Source of the DNA: a virus
DNA: 33,398 nucleotides
IMG/VR virus record: IMGVR_UViG_3300032289_001068
Location: 1-33,398 of that record
Direction: 5' to 3' (one strand)
Positions 16,598 through 23,486 of the stretch are shown piece after piece; the first letter of the stretch is position 1; each line of letters opens with the position of its first letter. The position numbers and the translations under genes are program-made. A model generated the notes under the pieces. The model saw only the letters and a list, made by a program, of their open reading frames with translations, did not search any database and was not told the origin of the DNA.

Positions 16598-17240
16598 ATT
16601 TTTTATTCATTAATTCTATTGTAATTTGTACGTCTTCGCCTAGTGCTTCTGCCATAACGTCGTCGAAGTCCGAGAACGTTTCTTCAAAAGCCATATCGAA
16701 GTAATGTGTTGCTTTTATACCATATTTTTTAATCAAGTACGCCATTGTCAATACCTGGCGCTCAATTAATGTTTTTTTATTTCCTTGTCTTAAACCTTTC
16801 TTTTCGGATCCAATGCCTAGCGCTTTGTCCTTTTGAACGCTCGCAATCTTAGCCTTTCCACTAAGTATATATTTTTTTAAGCTAGCTAGTGCCTCCGGTG
16901 GCATGCCGTATGTCTTATATTGGTATGGCGAATCTGGTGCGTTCTTGCTACTATCAACCCCTTTAACCCCTTCGTTGGGATAGTCGAAGTAATCTAGTAG
17001 CTTGAGCGTAAACACCTTTAAGTTACCAGTGTCGCGTATTTCAGCGGTCATATTTTTAAGCAATGTACCGCTTGACGTTACTTCTTCTTCTTTAGCGTAC
17101 TTGTCAATATTTTCAAGGAATAAGGCGCCGTATTGTTCAAGCACGTTGCCTATTACCCCAAATTGGGACAAGTCCTCGCCACCAAAGTCAAATCCTTCTC
17201 TAAGAGCTTTCTTTTGCGCGCTGCCTATGTTGATGCTCAT
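16584..17240 (-). CDS. hypothetical tail-region protein (218 aa)
   Basis: This 218-residue protein begins MSINIGSAQKKALREGFDFGG. It is helical in its first half (VLEQYGALFLENIDKYAKEEE), has a lysine-rich centre with GLRQGNKKTLIERQVLTMAYLIK, and ends in an acidic-basic helix. It lies between the frameshifted chaperone pair and the minor tail genes and overlaps both neighbours. Proteins of this kind occupy the same place in flavobacterial phages without a known role. Possible roles are tail completion or tail assembly. Confidence 0.6.
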   Translation of the reverse strand: MSINIGSAQKKALREGFDFGGEDLSQFGVIGNVLEQYGALFLENIDKYAKEEEVTSSGTLLKNMTAEIRDTGNLKVFTLKLLDYFDYPNEGVKGVDSSKNAPDSPYQYKTYGMPPEALASLKKYILSGKAKIASVQKDKALGIGSEKKGLRQGNKKTLIERQVLTMAYLIKKYGIKATHYFDMAFEETFSDFDDVMAEALGEDVQITIELMNKKYGNK

Positions 17241-17484
17241 CTACTTGTCTTTTTTGTTTTAAGTACGACAAATCGTTCAAAAATTGTACTACTGGTAAAT
17301 CATAAACTTCGTCTAGTGTTATCCTTTCAAACTCTGCTACTTGGCTCGCGTTATAAACCCACCCAAAATTGTCCTGAAACTCATCTTCAACTGATTTACT
17401 AGTTTTCGGCTCGTCATCCAGTTCTTTATCTGCGGTTCCAAATAGCCCTTTGTATTGGTCGTTAAACTGGCTAAGAGCGTGCAA
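17200..17484 (-). CDS. tail assembly chaperone, frameshift extension (gpT-like)
   Basis: The -1 frame extends from the T9 slip site (TTG at 17484) to a TAG at 17200. The spliced product would be about 258 residues, reading MVFFLHALSQFNDQY across the site. The extension has FGWVYNASQVAEFERITLDE and VYDLPVVQFLNDLSYLKQK, with a W near its middle and an NxLxYLKxK end typical of the extended chaperone in Bacteroidetes phages. There is no ATG, so it is not a separate gene with a normal start, and it overlaps the next gene by 41 bases. Expression by -1 slippage is the most economical reading; a sequencing error in the homopolymer could give the same picture. Confidence 0.7.
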   Translation of the reverse strand: MHALSQFNDQYKGLFGTADKELDDEPKTSKSVEDEFQDNFGWVYNASQVAEFERITLDEVYDLPVVQFLNDLSYLKQKRQVDEHQHRQRAKESS

Positions 17485-17975
17485 AAAAAAACCATTGCAT
17501 GGTAACCATGTTTGAAGTCTGCTTGCTTAAAATCCTCTGCATACTTTTCGTGGTCCAATACGTCGTAGGGTTCGTCTATTAAGTGCCATTTTTTCCAACT
17601 CCATTTTGTAGGCGTGCATATACTTGCTAGGATATTGTGCATGCTCATAACCGGTTCGGTCTTGCTAAATGTCAATACTTCAATATATCGCCCAGTGTTA
17701 AAAGGTCTCTTAATTTCAAAATTTAATCGGTACCATTTGCCATTTGCCTTAATAAGCTTTTGTGGGTTTGTACCTACTGCCTTGTCAACTTCAAGTTCGA
17801 ATAAGTCTTTTAATTCCTCGCAAAGCTTGCTAAATTTTTTAATTGGCATCTGTTCAATTTCTTCTAGCGTCTTACCAAGTATCACCTGGATGATACGTTT
17901 GGTTTTATCCAATTCGTTTTCATCTAGATTAGATATGCTGTGTAGCTTTTGGAAATTGTCAATAGTTAACTTCAT
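17337..17975 (-). CDS. tail assembly chaperone, upstream frame (gpG-like)
   Basis: This 212-residue product of the zero frame begins MKLTIDNFQKLHSISNLDEN and includes RPFNTGRYIEVLTFSK and WSWKKWHLIDEP. It ends its well-behaved part at KHGYHAMVFF, where the reading frame enters a run of nine T. Beyond that the zero frame runs 46 more residues with a composition unlike the first part, while the -1 frame opens into a natural-looking domain (17200-17484). The position after terminase and upstream of the tape measure region, with a frameshift at its end, parallels the gpG/gpGT chaperone pair of lambda, in which both the short and the extended protein are needed to load the tape measure. Confidence 0.7.
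   Translation of the reverse strand: MKLTIDNFQKLHSISNLDENELDKTKRIIQVILGKTLEEIEQMPIKKFSKLCEELKDLFELEVDKAVGTNPQKLIKANGKWYRLNFEIKRPFNTGRYIEVLTFSKTEPVMSMHNILASICTPTKWSWKKWHLIDEPYDVLDHEKYAEDFKQADFKHGYHAMVFFCTLLASLTTNTKGYLEPQIKNWMTSRKLVNQLKMSFRTILGGFITRAK
17483..17493 (-). other. probable -1 ribosomal frameshift site (T9 slippery run)
   Basis: On the minus strand GG is followed by nine T and then GC. The zero frame reads GTT TTT TTT TGC; moving back one base gives TTT TTG CAC and enters the long extension. A run of this kind lets the P- and A-site tRNA-Phe re-pair perfectly. I did not find an obvious strong hairpin directly downstream by eye. Confidence 0.65.
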
Positions 17976-17994
17976 ACGTTTATAAGTATATTTT

Positions 17995-19182
17995 TTAAAT
18001 AACGTGGTACTTGCCCACTTGCTTGTTGTCGTTTTTACATTTGTTAGCCAATGCTAAAGCTATTACACAGTCGTCATGAAATCCTTGCGGCGCAGAGTAT
18101 CTCACGCCGGTTGGTGTGAAGGTATATTCAAAAACCTCAAGTTCTTGTTTTATAAATCCTTCCGGATAGCTTATAGTTTTAGTTTGTATTGCATGGGATA
18201 AGCCCTCAAGTAGTTGTTGTTTACTTACACTGGTAAATTTAAATCCGGTCATATTTGTAAACTTCTTTTGTAGTTCTTCGACAATAGCGTCGCCTACTCC
18301 GGTGCTATCAATTAAGATAGGTAAGTGTTTTGGTAGCCTTGAAATGGTTTCTTTTGTTTGCATCCAGTCTTTTTGGAAGCGTTCGAAATGTACCGTATTG
18401 CCAAGTTTATCTAAGCCAATAATAACGGTCCAGTCCACAGACTTAGCCAAGTCAATTCCGTAATAAGCAGCCACCCCAGTTGAGGTTTTTGTGCATGCGT
18501 TGATAAACTCCGAACCAAAAGGATTGGCTGCATTCTCCATAGGATCTGCCATGTATTCTTGCCTAAATACAACGGAAGGAAGTTGGCTCTTCGCCGCGTC
18601 AATTTCCGATGCGTCAATGTGTGGGTTGTCATAAGTTGTGAATTTAAACGCTTCCCAGTCCGGACTACCACCGCGCATGAACAAGCTATAAAAATAGTTC
18701 TTGCCACGTGGCGTGCTTAAAAATATTGCCTTGCCTTTGTAGTCGGTAAGTGTTGGACGTATTGAGTTGTTCCAACCGTCTTCTAGGTTGGAAATATAAC
18801 TCGCTTCGTCAATTATAACCAGGTGGAACTTAGTACCGCGCATAGCGTCCAAACGTTCGCCAGTAAAAAAGCGTATTGATCCGCCGGTAATAAAATCAAT
18901 TAATAAATCGGTTTCGTTCTTCTTATAAATCTTTTCGGGTAGTAGCTTGCATATCTCCTTAAAGAACATCTTGCCAAGTTGGTAGGTCGGCGTAATGTAG
19001 GCAATGTTTTGCTTTTTTAGTCCGCATTCAATGGATATGTTTTGGCTGATTAAACTTTTACCAAATCTACGCCCGCACATCATTACACGAAAACGCGCAG
19101 CGCTGTCAAGTACTTGCTTTTGTGCTGCGTGCGGTTTCTTTAGCTTAACTTCAAGACTCGTACTTGATTGTAATTGTGTCAA
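17995..19182 (-). CDS. terminase large subunit
   Basis: This is the ATP-driven DNA packaging motor and headful/cos nuclease. In this 395-residue protein the Walker A-like GRRFGKS lies at 37-43, Walker B LVIIDEA with Asp125-Glu126, and the coupling motif STPRG at 156-160. The RNase H-like nuclease follows: Asp244 in YYGIDLAKSVDW, Asp292 in ILIDSTGVGD, and the Asp pair 370-371 in FHDDCVIALALA. All catalytic residues needed for function are present. The start is a TTG at 19182, inside the end of the small subunit gene (32-base overlap). No ATG is available before the Walker A motif, so a TTG start is likely. Confidence 0.93.
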   Translation of the reverse strand: MTQLQSSTSLEVKLKKPHAAQKQVLDSAARFRVMMCGRRFGKSLISQNISIECGLKKQNIAYITPTYQLGKMFFKEICKLLPEKIYKKNETDLLIDFITGGSIRFFTGERLDAMRGTKFHLVIIDEASYISNLEDGWNNSIRPTLTDYKGKAIFLSTPRGKNYFYSLFMRGGSPDWEAFKFTTYDNPHIDASEIDAAKSQLPSVVFRQEYMADPMENAANPFGSEFINACTKTSTGVAAYYGIDLAKSVDWTVIIGLDKLGNTVHFERFQKDWMQTKETISRLPKHLPILIDSTGVGDAIVEELQKKFTNMTGFKFTSVSKQQLLEGLSHAIQTKTISYPEGFIKQELEVFEYTFTPTGVRYSAPQGFHDDCVIALALANKCKNDNKQVGKYHVI

Positions 19183-19579
19183 TGTTTGTGTTTTCGGTTT
19201 GTTGCCTATCGGTCATTCCTAGCGCGTTCTTAGCATAGAAGATTGCCTTGCCTTCGTTGGCTACGATATCGGTAGCTAGGCTTTTAAACATAGATACTAT
19301 GTGCGTTGTAATTTCATAATAAGGATGGCTAGGATCTTGTCTTATTTTCCAAAGATTCATCCTTCTATAAAATTCAAAGTTATGCTTGCGTAACCAATGG
19401 TCCAGGAAGTAGTCAATAGTAGGGACGTGCCTATCCCTAATTTCTACTATCTTACCGCTACCGGTTGCCACTTCCTTTTTACCAGCCATACAGTCGTCGC
19501 AATATGCGTACGCCAACTCCATTAACTTTTCTTGGTCAATGTCTTTAAATTTGTTTGTTACTTGTTCTCTTATTTCCAT
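19151..19579 (-). CDS. putative terminase small subunit
   Basis: This 142-residue, mostly helical protein lies immediately upstream of the large subunit and overlaps it. It starts MEIREQVTNKFKDIDQEKLM, with a helix-turn-helix-like middle (VPTIDYFLDHWLRKHNFEFYRRMN) and an aromatic end. The small subunit recognises the packaging site and hands DNA to the motor. The assignment is mainly from the position and size; the sequence is not a clear match to a family I can name. Its ATG overlaps the stop of the GT2 gene by 10 bases. Confidence 0.7.
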   Translation of the reverse strand: MEIREQVTNKFKDIDQEKLMELAYAYCDDCMAGKKEVATGSGKIVEIRDRHVPTIDYFLDHWLRKHNFEFYRRMNLWKIRQDPSHPYYEITTHIVSMFKSLATDIVANEGKAIFYAKNALGMTDRQQTENTNIDTITIKYES

Positions 19580-20169
19580 AATTTTAAATCTTTTAATCCG
19601 TTGCGATATAAATAAACATCTTCAACGTGTTGTTGCCAATATTTTTTAACTAGCTCTATTTTATCCCACCCGTATTCATTACCAGTGGCGTGGCTTCCTA
19701 AATGCTCGGCCTTGCAGTTCATTACATAGTAAGTATTAAATCCGGCCAAGTTGGTCCGCTCGCAGTAGTCCAGGTCTATTGGTCCATAAGGAAACATAGA
19801 TTCATTAAAGATGCCTATCTTATCAACTACGGCCATGCTTACAAGCCAATTGCTTATAATAATTTCGCTTTGTATGTTAAATCTAACTTCATCCAAACTA
19901 CTTGCCACAATGCCCGCATTTGGGTAAGTCTGCAATGCCTCAACCTTTTTAGCTAGCCAATTGTCTGGTTCTATAATATCGTTTGACAAATAAGCTATGG
20001 CGTCGTAGTTATCAACTAACGCAACGTCAATGGCTTCGTTTTGCGCGTTGGCTATTCCTTCTTTATTTATTTCTAAATAAGTAAAAGGGTAACCCGCTTT
20101 TATTAGATTTTCTTGTAGTATATCTTTTGGCCTATTGCCATAAACAAGGCCCGCAATTAGTACTTTCAT
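19570..20169 (-). CDS. GT2-like glycosyltransferase
   Basis: This 199-residue single-domain GT-A fold protein begins MKVLIAGLVYGNRPKDILQE. It has AIDVALVDNYDAIAYLSND, where SND is a DXD-like metal/nucleotide-sugar site, then NAGIVAS, DLDYCERTNLAGFNTYYV and CKAEHLGSHATGNEYG, a typical GT2 acceptor-side His segment. It would transfer a sugar from an NDP-sugar. It is one of three sugar-related genes in a row. The 100-base gap in front of it carries tandem hairpins, so it may begin a separate unit with the terminase genes. The substrate is unknown. Confidence 0.75.
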   Translation of the reverse strand: MKVLIAGLVYGNRPKDILQENLIKAGYPFTYLEINKEGIANAQNEAIDVALVDNYDAIAYLSNDIIEPDNWLAKKVEALQTYPNAGIVASSLDEVRFNIQSEIIISNWLVSMAVVDKIGIFNESMFPYGPIDLDYCERTNLAGFNTYYVMNCKAEHLGSHATGNEYGWDKIELVKKYWQQHVEDVYLYRNGLKDLKLWK

Positions 20170-20219
20170 ATATTTATATTTTGATTCATTTTGACTTATA
20201 TTCGGTTAATGTGTGTCAA

Positions 20220-20275
20220 AAAGTAAAGTTATTGACTTACTTTATTATAATATAAGTAAACTTATTGGTTTACTT
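20220..20275 (-). terminator. two tandem hairpins between acyltransferase and GT2 genes
   Basis: Reading the minus strand, the first hairpin pairs AGTAAAC with GTTTACT (20274-20268 with 20261-20255, six-base loop); the stop codon of the acyltransferase lies in its stem. The second pairs AAAGTAA with TTACTTT (20243-20237 with 20226-20220) and runs into TTTTT. The two have nearly the same sequence. Stems are short and AT-rich, so they may be a weak terminator or a protein-binding repeat. Confidence 0.5.
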
Positions 20276-20791
20276 TTTTATAACATTTAACCCTAACTCC
20301 TTTACCGGATTGATAAAATTTGGCCCTAACTCCTTTGCCGGATTGCCAACATACTTGGTGTAAGGTTTGGTTTGAAGTTTCTTCGTTACCACCGCGCCCA
20401 TACCTAACATGCAACCTTCGGCAATGTTTTGCTTTTGGTGGATCACTGCGTTAAGTCCAATGTTGCACTTATCCCCTACTATTGTATGCCCACCTATCTT
20501 GGCTCCGCAACTTATTGTAACGTTGTTACCTATTAAGCAGTCATGCCCTACGTAGGAATGCTTAAGCATCCATACGCCTTCGCCTAGTGTAGTTACGTCC
20601 TGGGTGCCAGCGTCAATAGTTACATGGCCAGTTAGTACGCATCCGTCCCCTATCTTAACCTTGCCTATTGGCTTGTCCCAATATGCTTTATATTCTGCCG
20701 GTGCGCCTATTACACAATATGGCCCAATGTAAATATTGTCCCCTAATTCGACGCCCTCGTAAATAATTGCAGTCGCGTGAATATTATTCAT
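20270..20791 (-). CDS. hexapeptide-repeat acyltransferase (LpxA/LbetaH-like)
   Basis: This 173-residue left-handed beta-helix protein has repeated hexapeptides ((I/V/L)GxxxxI-type): ELGDNIYIGPYCVIGA, IGDGCVLTGHVTI, IGNNVTISCGAKIGGHTIVG and CNIGLNAVIHQKQNIAEGC. The region TSLGEGVWMLKHSYVGHDC-like has the His used as base in LpxA-type acyl transferases (the visible residues here are KHSYVGHDCLIG). It would acylate a sugar or nucleotide-sugar. It overlaps the small CxxC protein by ATGA, and lies between two glycosyltransferases. The end shows a duplicated NP(A/V)KELG segment encoded by a 22-base repeat. Confidence 0.8.
   Translation of the reverse strand: MNNIHATAIIYEGVELGDNIYIGPYCVIGAPAEYKAYWDKPIGKVKIGDGCVLTGHVTIDAGTQDVTTLGEGVWMLKHSYVGHDCLIGNNVTISCGAKIGGHTIVGDKCNIGLNAVIHQKQNIAEGCMLGMGAVVTKKLQTKPYTKYVGNPAKELGPNFINPVKELGLNVIKK
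20291..20345. repeat. tandem 22-base repeat at the end of the acyltransferase gene
   Basis: A 22-base unit at 20291-20312 recurs at 20324-20345 with one mismatch, a period of 33 bases. It encodes two copies of NP(A/V)KELG near the C-terminus, outside the beta helix, and is an in-frame duplication. Confidence 0.8.
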
Positions 20792-21030
20792 AATGCTAAT
20801 TGTTCGTGAAAGGTTTTATATACGTTAACCAGGAAGCTGCCAACGCATGCACCACATCGGCTATTGTAGGTATAAATAGGATCGGCCTTTTTATACACTT
20901 GCAATAGTTCGTTTTGTATTTCATGCGAAAAGCCTACCAGCTCTCCGGTCTTCATAAACAAATCGTAAAAATGCTTATGCTTAGATAAGACGGCCAAACT
21001 CGTTGCGTCTAGTTGTACTAATTTGCTCAT
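20788..21030 (-). CDS. small CxxC-type protein (80 aa) in sugar cassette
   Basis: The start is placed at the ATG at 21030 (MSKLVQLDATSLAVLSKHKHF); in-frame ATGs further upstream lie inside the GT-B gene. The product is helical and ends TYNSRCGACVGSFLVNVYKTF, with a CGAC pair that could bind metal or form a disulphide. Similar CxxC-ended small proteins occur in Bacteroidetes phages without known function. It overlaps the GT-B gene by 50 bases and the acyltransferase by 4, so it is translationally coupled within the sugar cassette. Confidence 0.65.
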   Translation of the reverse strand: MSKLVQLDATSLAVLSKHKHFYDLFMKTGELVGFSHEIQNELLQVYKKADPIYTYNSRCGACVGSFLVNVYKTFHEQLAL

Positions 21031-21991
21031 AGTTGTATTTTTGTTTTGCCCACTCGTAAAGGTCATTACCCATGCGGATCCTTTCAAGTGGATTGTTAAC
21101 TAAATATTGGATATGCTTATACCAGTCTGCTTGCTTTTTAACCCACAGCACTGGTGCGTCCTTGTCTTTGTTGTATGGTTCAACGTCGCTACATATTACA
21201 GCCACGCGTTTGCTTGCAGCTTCTAATATCTTTAAATTGCTTTTGCATGAATGCCAAGCGCTATCTTCTAAAGGTATTACCATTATGTCGGCATGCTCGT
21301 AGTGTACCATGTATTCGTTGGGTAGGGTTCCGTTTAGCTTTCTATTTGGTATGCGTCCGCCGTTAGTAAATAGGTGCCAAAGCTTGTCCCAATAATATTT
21401 ACTATTCGGATCGGTGTCGGTGTAACCACCTAGCACCAACTCAATACCCTTCATGCCTATTAAGCGCTTAAATGGTCCGTTAAGTATTCTTATGTCGTCC
21501 ATGTGCGTACTACCACCGGCCCAGAAGATACGCACCTTGTCGCTTTCGTTACGGAAGTCGGTGTACTGGTGTTCCCCCAAAGGAATGGCGTTAGGTAGTA
21601 TCACGATATTTTTATGGTACTTGCTTATCTTATCGGCAAGGCGTTCGTTAGTACATGTTACTAGGTCAGCTGCTTCAATGTTCTTTACTACGCGTTCTTT
21701 TTGTGGCTCGTAGAATTGGAATAAAGGATGGTTAAACGGTAACTCCCAGTCGTCGTCCAGGTCCATTACTATTTTCCAATGCTGTTTTGCTTCGGACCAC
21801 TTGTCGTCAAAAGGACTAAAGCGGTTAAACAATAGCAAATCGAATGGACGCTCTTTTAGTATTTCTTCGGTCGGTACATTGCAAATATGGTTATAACTAT
21901 CCGGTAAAAATGCCAATGGCATTAAAACCCTATGCCACCCGCAACCGCTTACCTTTTGCGTTATGCCTAGTACTTGTATTATTTTCTCCAC
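20981..21991 (-). CDS. GT-B glycosyltransferase (GT4-like)
   Basis: This 336-residue two-domain GT-B enzyme has an N-terminal half with SGCGWHRVLMPLAFLPDSYNH, KIVMDLDDDWELPFN and DLVTCTNERLADKI. The C-terminal half has FWAGGSTHMDDIR, an HYEHADIMVIPLED segment and SNLKILEAASKRVAVICSD, the E-x7-E-like nucleotide-sugar motif of GT4 enzymes. It would transfer a sugar to a phage or host acceptor. The start codon is GTG at 21991, overlapping the upstream stop by one base (TAGTG). It is the first of the three sugar-related genes between the late regulator and the terminase; likely targets are virion proteins or the host surface. Confidence 0.83.
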   Translation of the reverse strand: MEKIIQVLGITQKVSGCGWHRVLMPLAFLPDSYNHICNVPTEEILKERPFDLLLFNRFSPFDDKWSEAKQHWKIVMDLDDDWELPFNHPLFQFYEPQKERVVKNIEAADLVTCTNERLADKISKYHKNIVILPNAIPLGEHQYTDFRNESDKVRIFWAGGSTHMDDIRILNGPFKRLIGMKGIELVLGGYTDTDPNSKYYWDKLWHLFTNGGRIPNRKLNGTLPNEYMVHYEHADIMVIPLEDSAWHSCKSNLKILEAASKRVAVICSDVEPYNKDKDAPVLWVKKQADWYKHIQYLVNNPLERIRMGNDLYEWAKQKYNYEQISTTRRNEFGRLI

Positions 21992-22224
21992 TATATAAAT
22001 AGTTTTTTAAACTCGTTAAAAGTTAAATTAACTACGTACGAATCCTCGCCGCTAACTATCTCGGTAAACTCTTTGCCGTCCCTTATATTTCCACATGCAA
22101 AGTCTATATTGAAGAATAAGAACTCAACCTCGTTCAAGTCATTATAGCTATAATTTATCCCAAGTTCATTAAATAAGGCTGTTGATTCATCGTGGCAAAG
22201 TACTGGTAGTACAACTGGTTTCAT
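21991..22224 (-). CDS. hypothetical protein (77 aa)
   Basis: This soluble protein begins MKPVVLPVLCHDESTALF and has a mixed alpha/beta look (NELGINYSYNDLNEVEFLFF, VNLTFNEFKKLFI). There is no signal or membrane span. It overlaps the GT-B start by one base and follows the small membrane protein by one base, so it is part of the same unit. No family was recognised. Confidence 0.55.
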   Translation of the reverse strand: MKPVVLPVLCHDESTALFNELGINYSYNDLNEVEFLFFNIDFACGNIRDGKEFTEIVSGEDSYVVNLTFNEFKKLFI

Positions 22225-22225
22225 A

Positions 22226-22465
22226 TTATTTAATTTTTTGTCCTAAGAATCCCGCACCAAATATAACTAAAACAAATTGGCTATATTCAATCGGTAAGAA
22301 ATAAAGCACCACACTTGTCCATACACTTAGACAAGTTACGCAGTCGAAAGGTTTAATGCGTTGATTGTGTGGAATGTCCCATATCTTTTTTATAAGGTAC
22401 ACTATTTTGGCTACGTTAACAAAATAGTAAGCAAAGAAGAATCCAGCCAGTAGAATAATTATCAT
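22226..22465 (-). CDS. small membrane protein with CxxC (79 aa)
   Basis: It has hydrophobic spans at about residues 1-22, 45-57 and 64-74. A short loop carries KPFDCVTCLSVW, where the CVTC pair and the following W lie at the second span. Such KPF(D/N)CxxCLxxW proteins appear in Bacteroidetes phages without known role, by memory. It overlaps the sigma-like gene by ATGA, so it is co-translated with it, and precedes the sugar cassette. Possible roles are superinfection exclusion or host-membrane modification, both speculation. Confidence 0.6.
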   Translation of the reverse strand: MIIILLAGFFFAYYFVNVAKIVYLIKKIWDIPHNQRIKPFDCVTCLSVWTSVVLYFLPIEYSQFVLVIFGAGFLGQKIK

Positions 22466-22992
22466 ATATTTTTATTTTGTTTTTTACAAATATCTTTTAA
22501 TTCTTGTCTTGTTTTACGAATTACATCCTTTACATGTTTTTCGGGTATCTGGTAATAGTCCGACACTTTTTTACATGATCGCATCTCCACATATTTTTTA
22601 AAAAGTATTGCTTCGTGTGCTTGCAGTTCATCTTCTTTATGTTTTTCTTCTAGTCGTCTGCTAGCAATATTGGCAAAGTTAGGGTTTAGTCCTGGTAATT
22701 CTTTTTGACTTCGTAGGTAAGCCATTGCTTTGTCAATATCATTTTTGCGAAACTTTTTATAGAATTGGCTAGTACTACTAAACGCCATATTAGTAATAAT
22801 TTTAATACTAAAACCTATTAAGCCATTAGAAGCCCAAATTTCGCTTAACTTTTCACAATCGATACTAAGCAAGGCTAAAGCCATTTCCTGTCTTAAATCG
22901 TCTTGTAAGCCCTCAGGACGCACACTTTTGATCAGTTGGTTAATCTGCGGATCTAGATAGATGGTTTCAATATATTTATGGCAGTCGTTCAT
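22462..22992 (-). CDS. sigma-like transcription factor, first gene of the late unit
   Basis: The start is placed at the ATG at 22992 (MNDCHKYIETIYLD); a TTG four codons upstream is possible. The 176-residue protein has LQDDLRQEMALALL near the front (sigma region 2-like), NMAFSSTSQFYKKFRKNDID, an acidic EDELQAHEAILFKKYVEMRSC, and a closing helix-turn-helix-like stretch KVSDYYQIPEKHVKDVIRKT (region 4-like). Proteins of this pattern occur at the head of late operons in Bacteroidetes phages and are read as sigma-like regulators. It is the first gene after the control region and would redirect host polymerase to late genes. It lacks the full sigma-70 motif set, so a general HTH activator is possible. 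Confidence 0.6.
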   Translation of the reverse strand: MNDCHKYIETIYLDPQINQLIKSVRPEGLQDDLRQEMALALLSIDCEKLSEIWASNGLIGFSIKIITNMAFSSTSQFYKKFRKNDIDKAMAYLRSQKELPGLNPNFANIASRRLEEKHKEDELQAHEAILFKKYVEMRSCKKVSDYYQIPEKHVKDVIRKTRQELKDICKKQNKNI

Positions 22993-23001
22993 AATGATTA
23001 G

Positions 23002-23009
23002 CAAATATA
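23002..23009 (-). promoter_or_regulatory. candidate late promoter (-7 box TATATTTG), leaderless
   Basis: On the minus strand the Bacteroidetes -7 consensus TAnnTTTG is matched exactly by TATATTTG. The ATG of the sigma-like gene lies only nine bases beyond it, so a transcript starting at the usual distance would have almost no leader. The -33 region overlaps a TTAGA-N6-TCTAA dyad (23018-23033). Confidence 0.5.
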
Positions 23010-23017
23010 ATATAAGA

Positions 23018-23033
23018 TTAGAAAAAAGTCTAA
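23018..23033. promoter_or_regulatory. TTAGA-N6-TCTAA dyad, copy A (late side)
   Basis: This perfect 5-bp inverted repeat separated by six bases (aaaaag) lies at 9-24 bases upstream of the late -7 box, where a bound protein would block or contact polymerase. Two further copies lie near the early promoter, so a common regulator is inferred. Confidence 0.55.
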
Positions 23034-23087
23034 AAAATTATGCTAGTATGTTGATAAAACGTAACTAGTTGTTTTTCAATAGGTTAA

Positions 23088-23284
23088 ATACTTGGGAAAA
23101 AAATGTACAAAAGTTGTACAAAAGTTGAAAAAATAACTTATCAATATAAATAGTTGATTTTCAATAGATTATAAGGTTTTTAGATGATACTTGGGAAAAA
23201 ATGTACAAAAGTTGTACAAAAGTTGAAAAAATAACTTATCAATATAAATAGTTGATTTTCAATAGATTATAAGGTTTTTAGATG
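23088..23284. repeat. two 98/99-bp direct repeats with TGTACAAAAGT iterons
   Basis: Copy 1 (23088-23186) and copy 2 (23187-23284) are identical apart from one extra A in an A-run. Fragments of further copies flank them: an earlier TAGTTG...TTCAATAG piece at 23067-23082 and a decayed third start at 23285-23302. Each unit holds two tandem TGTACAAAAGT iterons (23104-23114, 23115-23125; 23202-23212, 23213-23223) and a TTGATTTTCAA dyad. A further TGTACAAAA lies at 23387. The array is AT-rich and sits between the divergent units, so it is a candidate replication origin or operator array. Confidence 0.85.
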
Positions 23285-23408
23285 ATATGGGACAAAATGT
23301 ACTAGGTTTTTCTTTATTTTTATACGTAGAGAAAAAAATAATATTATTATATAGAAGGAATAGAACAGCCAAATTCGCGATTTTCGTGTACAAAATCATA
23401 CTTTATTC

Positions 23409-23453
23409 TTAGAAAAAAGTCTAATAAGATAAAAGTCTTAGAAAAAATTCTAG
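23409..23453. promoter_or_regulatory. TTAGA-N6-TCTAA dyads, copies B and C (early side)
   Basis: Copy B (23409-23424) is a perfect repeat of the late-side dyad, including the aaaaag centre. Copy C (23438-23453) has one mismatch in the last base of the arm. They are 29 bases apart, just under three helical turns, and copy C ends 33 bases before the early -7 box. Confidence 0.55.
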
Positions 23454-23486
23454 TGAAAAAATATTTTTTTTTATAAAAATTAATTA

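Noticed and set aside
17337-17484. Zero-frame tail of the chaperone as a functional domain
   Set aside because: Its composition is unlike the rest, and the -1 frame over the same bases is well-behaved; it is probably just the short form's end.
23088-23284. CRISPR array
   Set aside because: The repeats are 98-99 bp and adjacent with no unique spacers, so they are direct repeats and not CRISPR.
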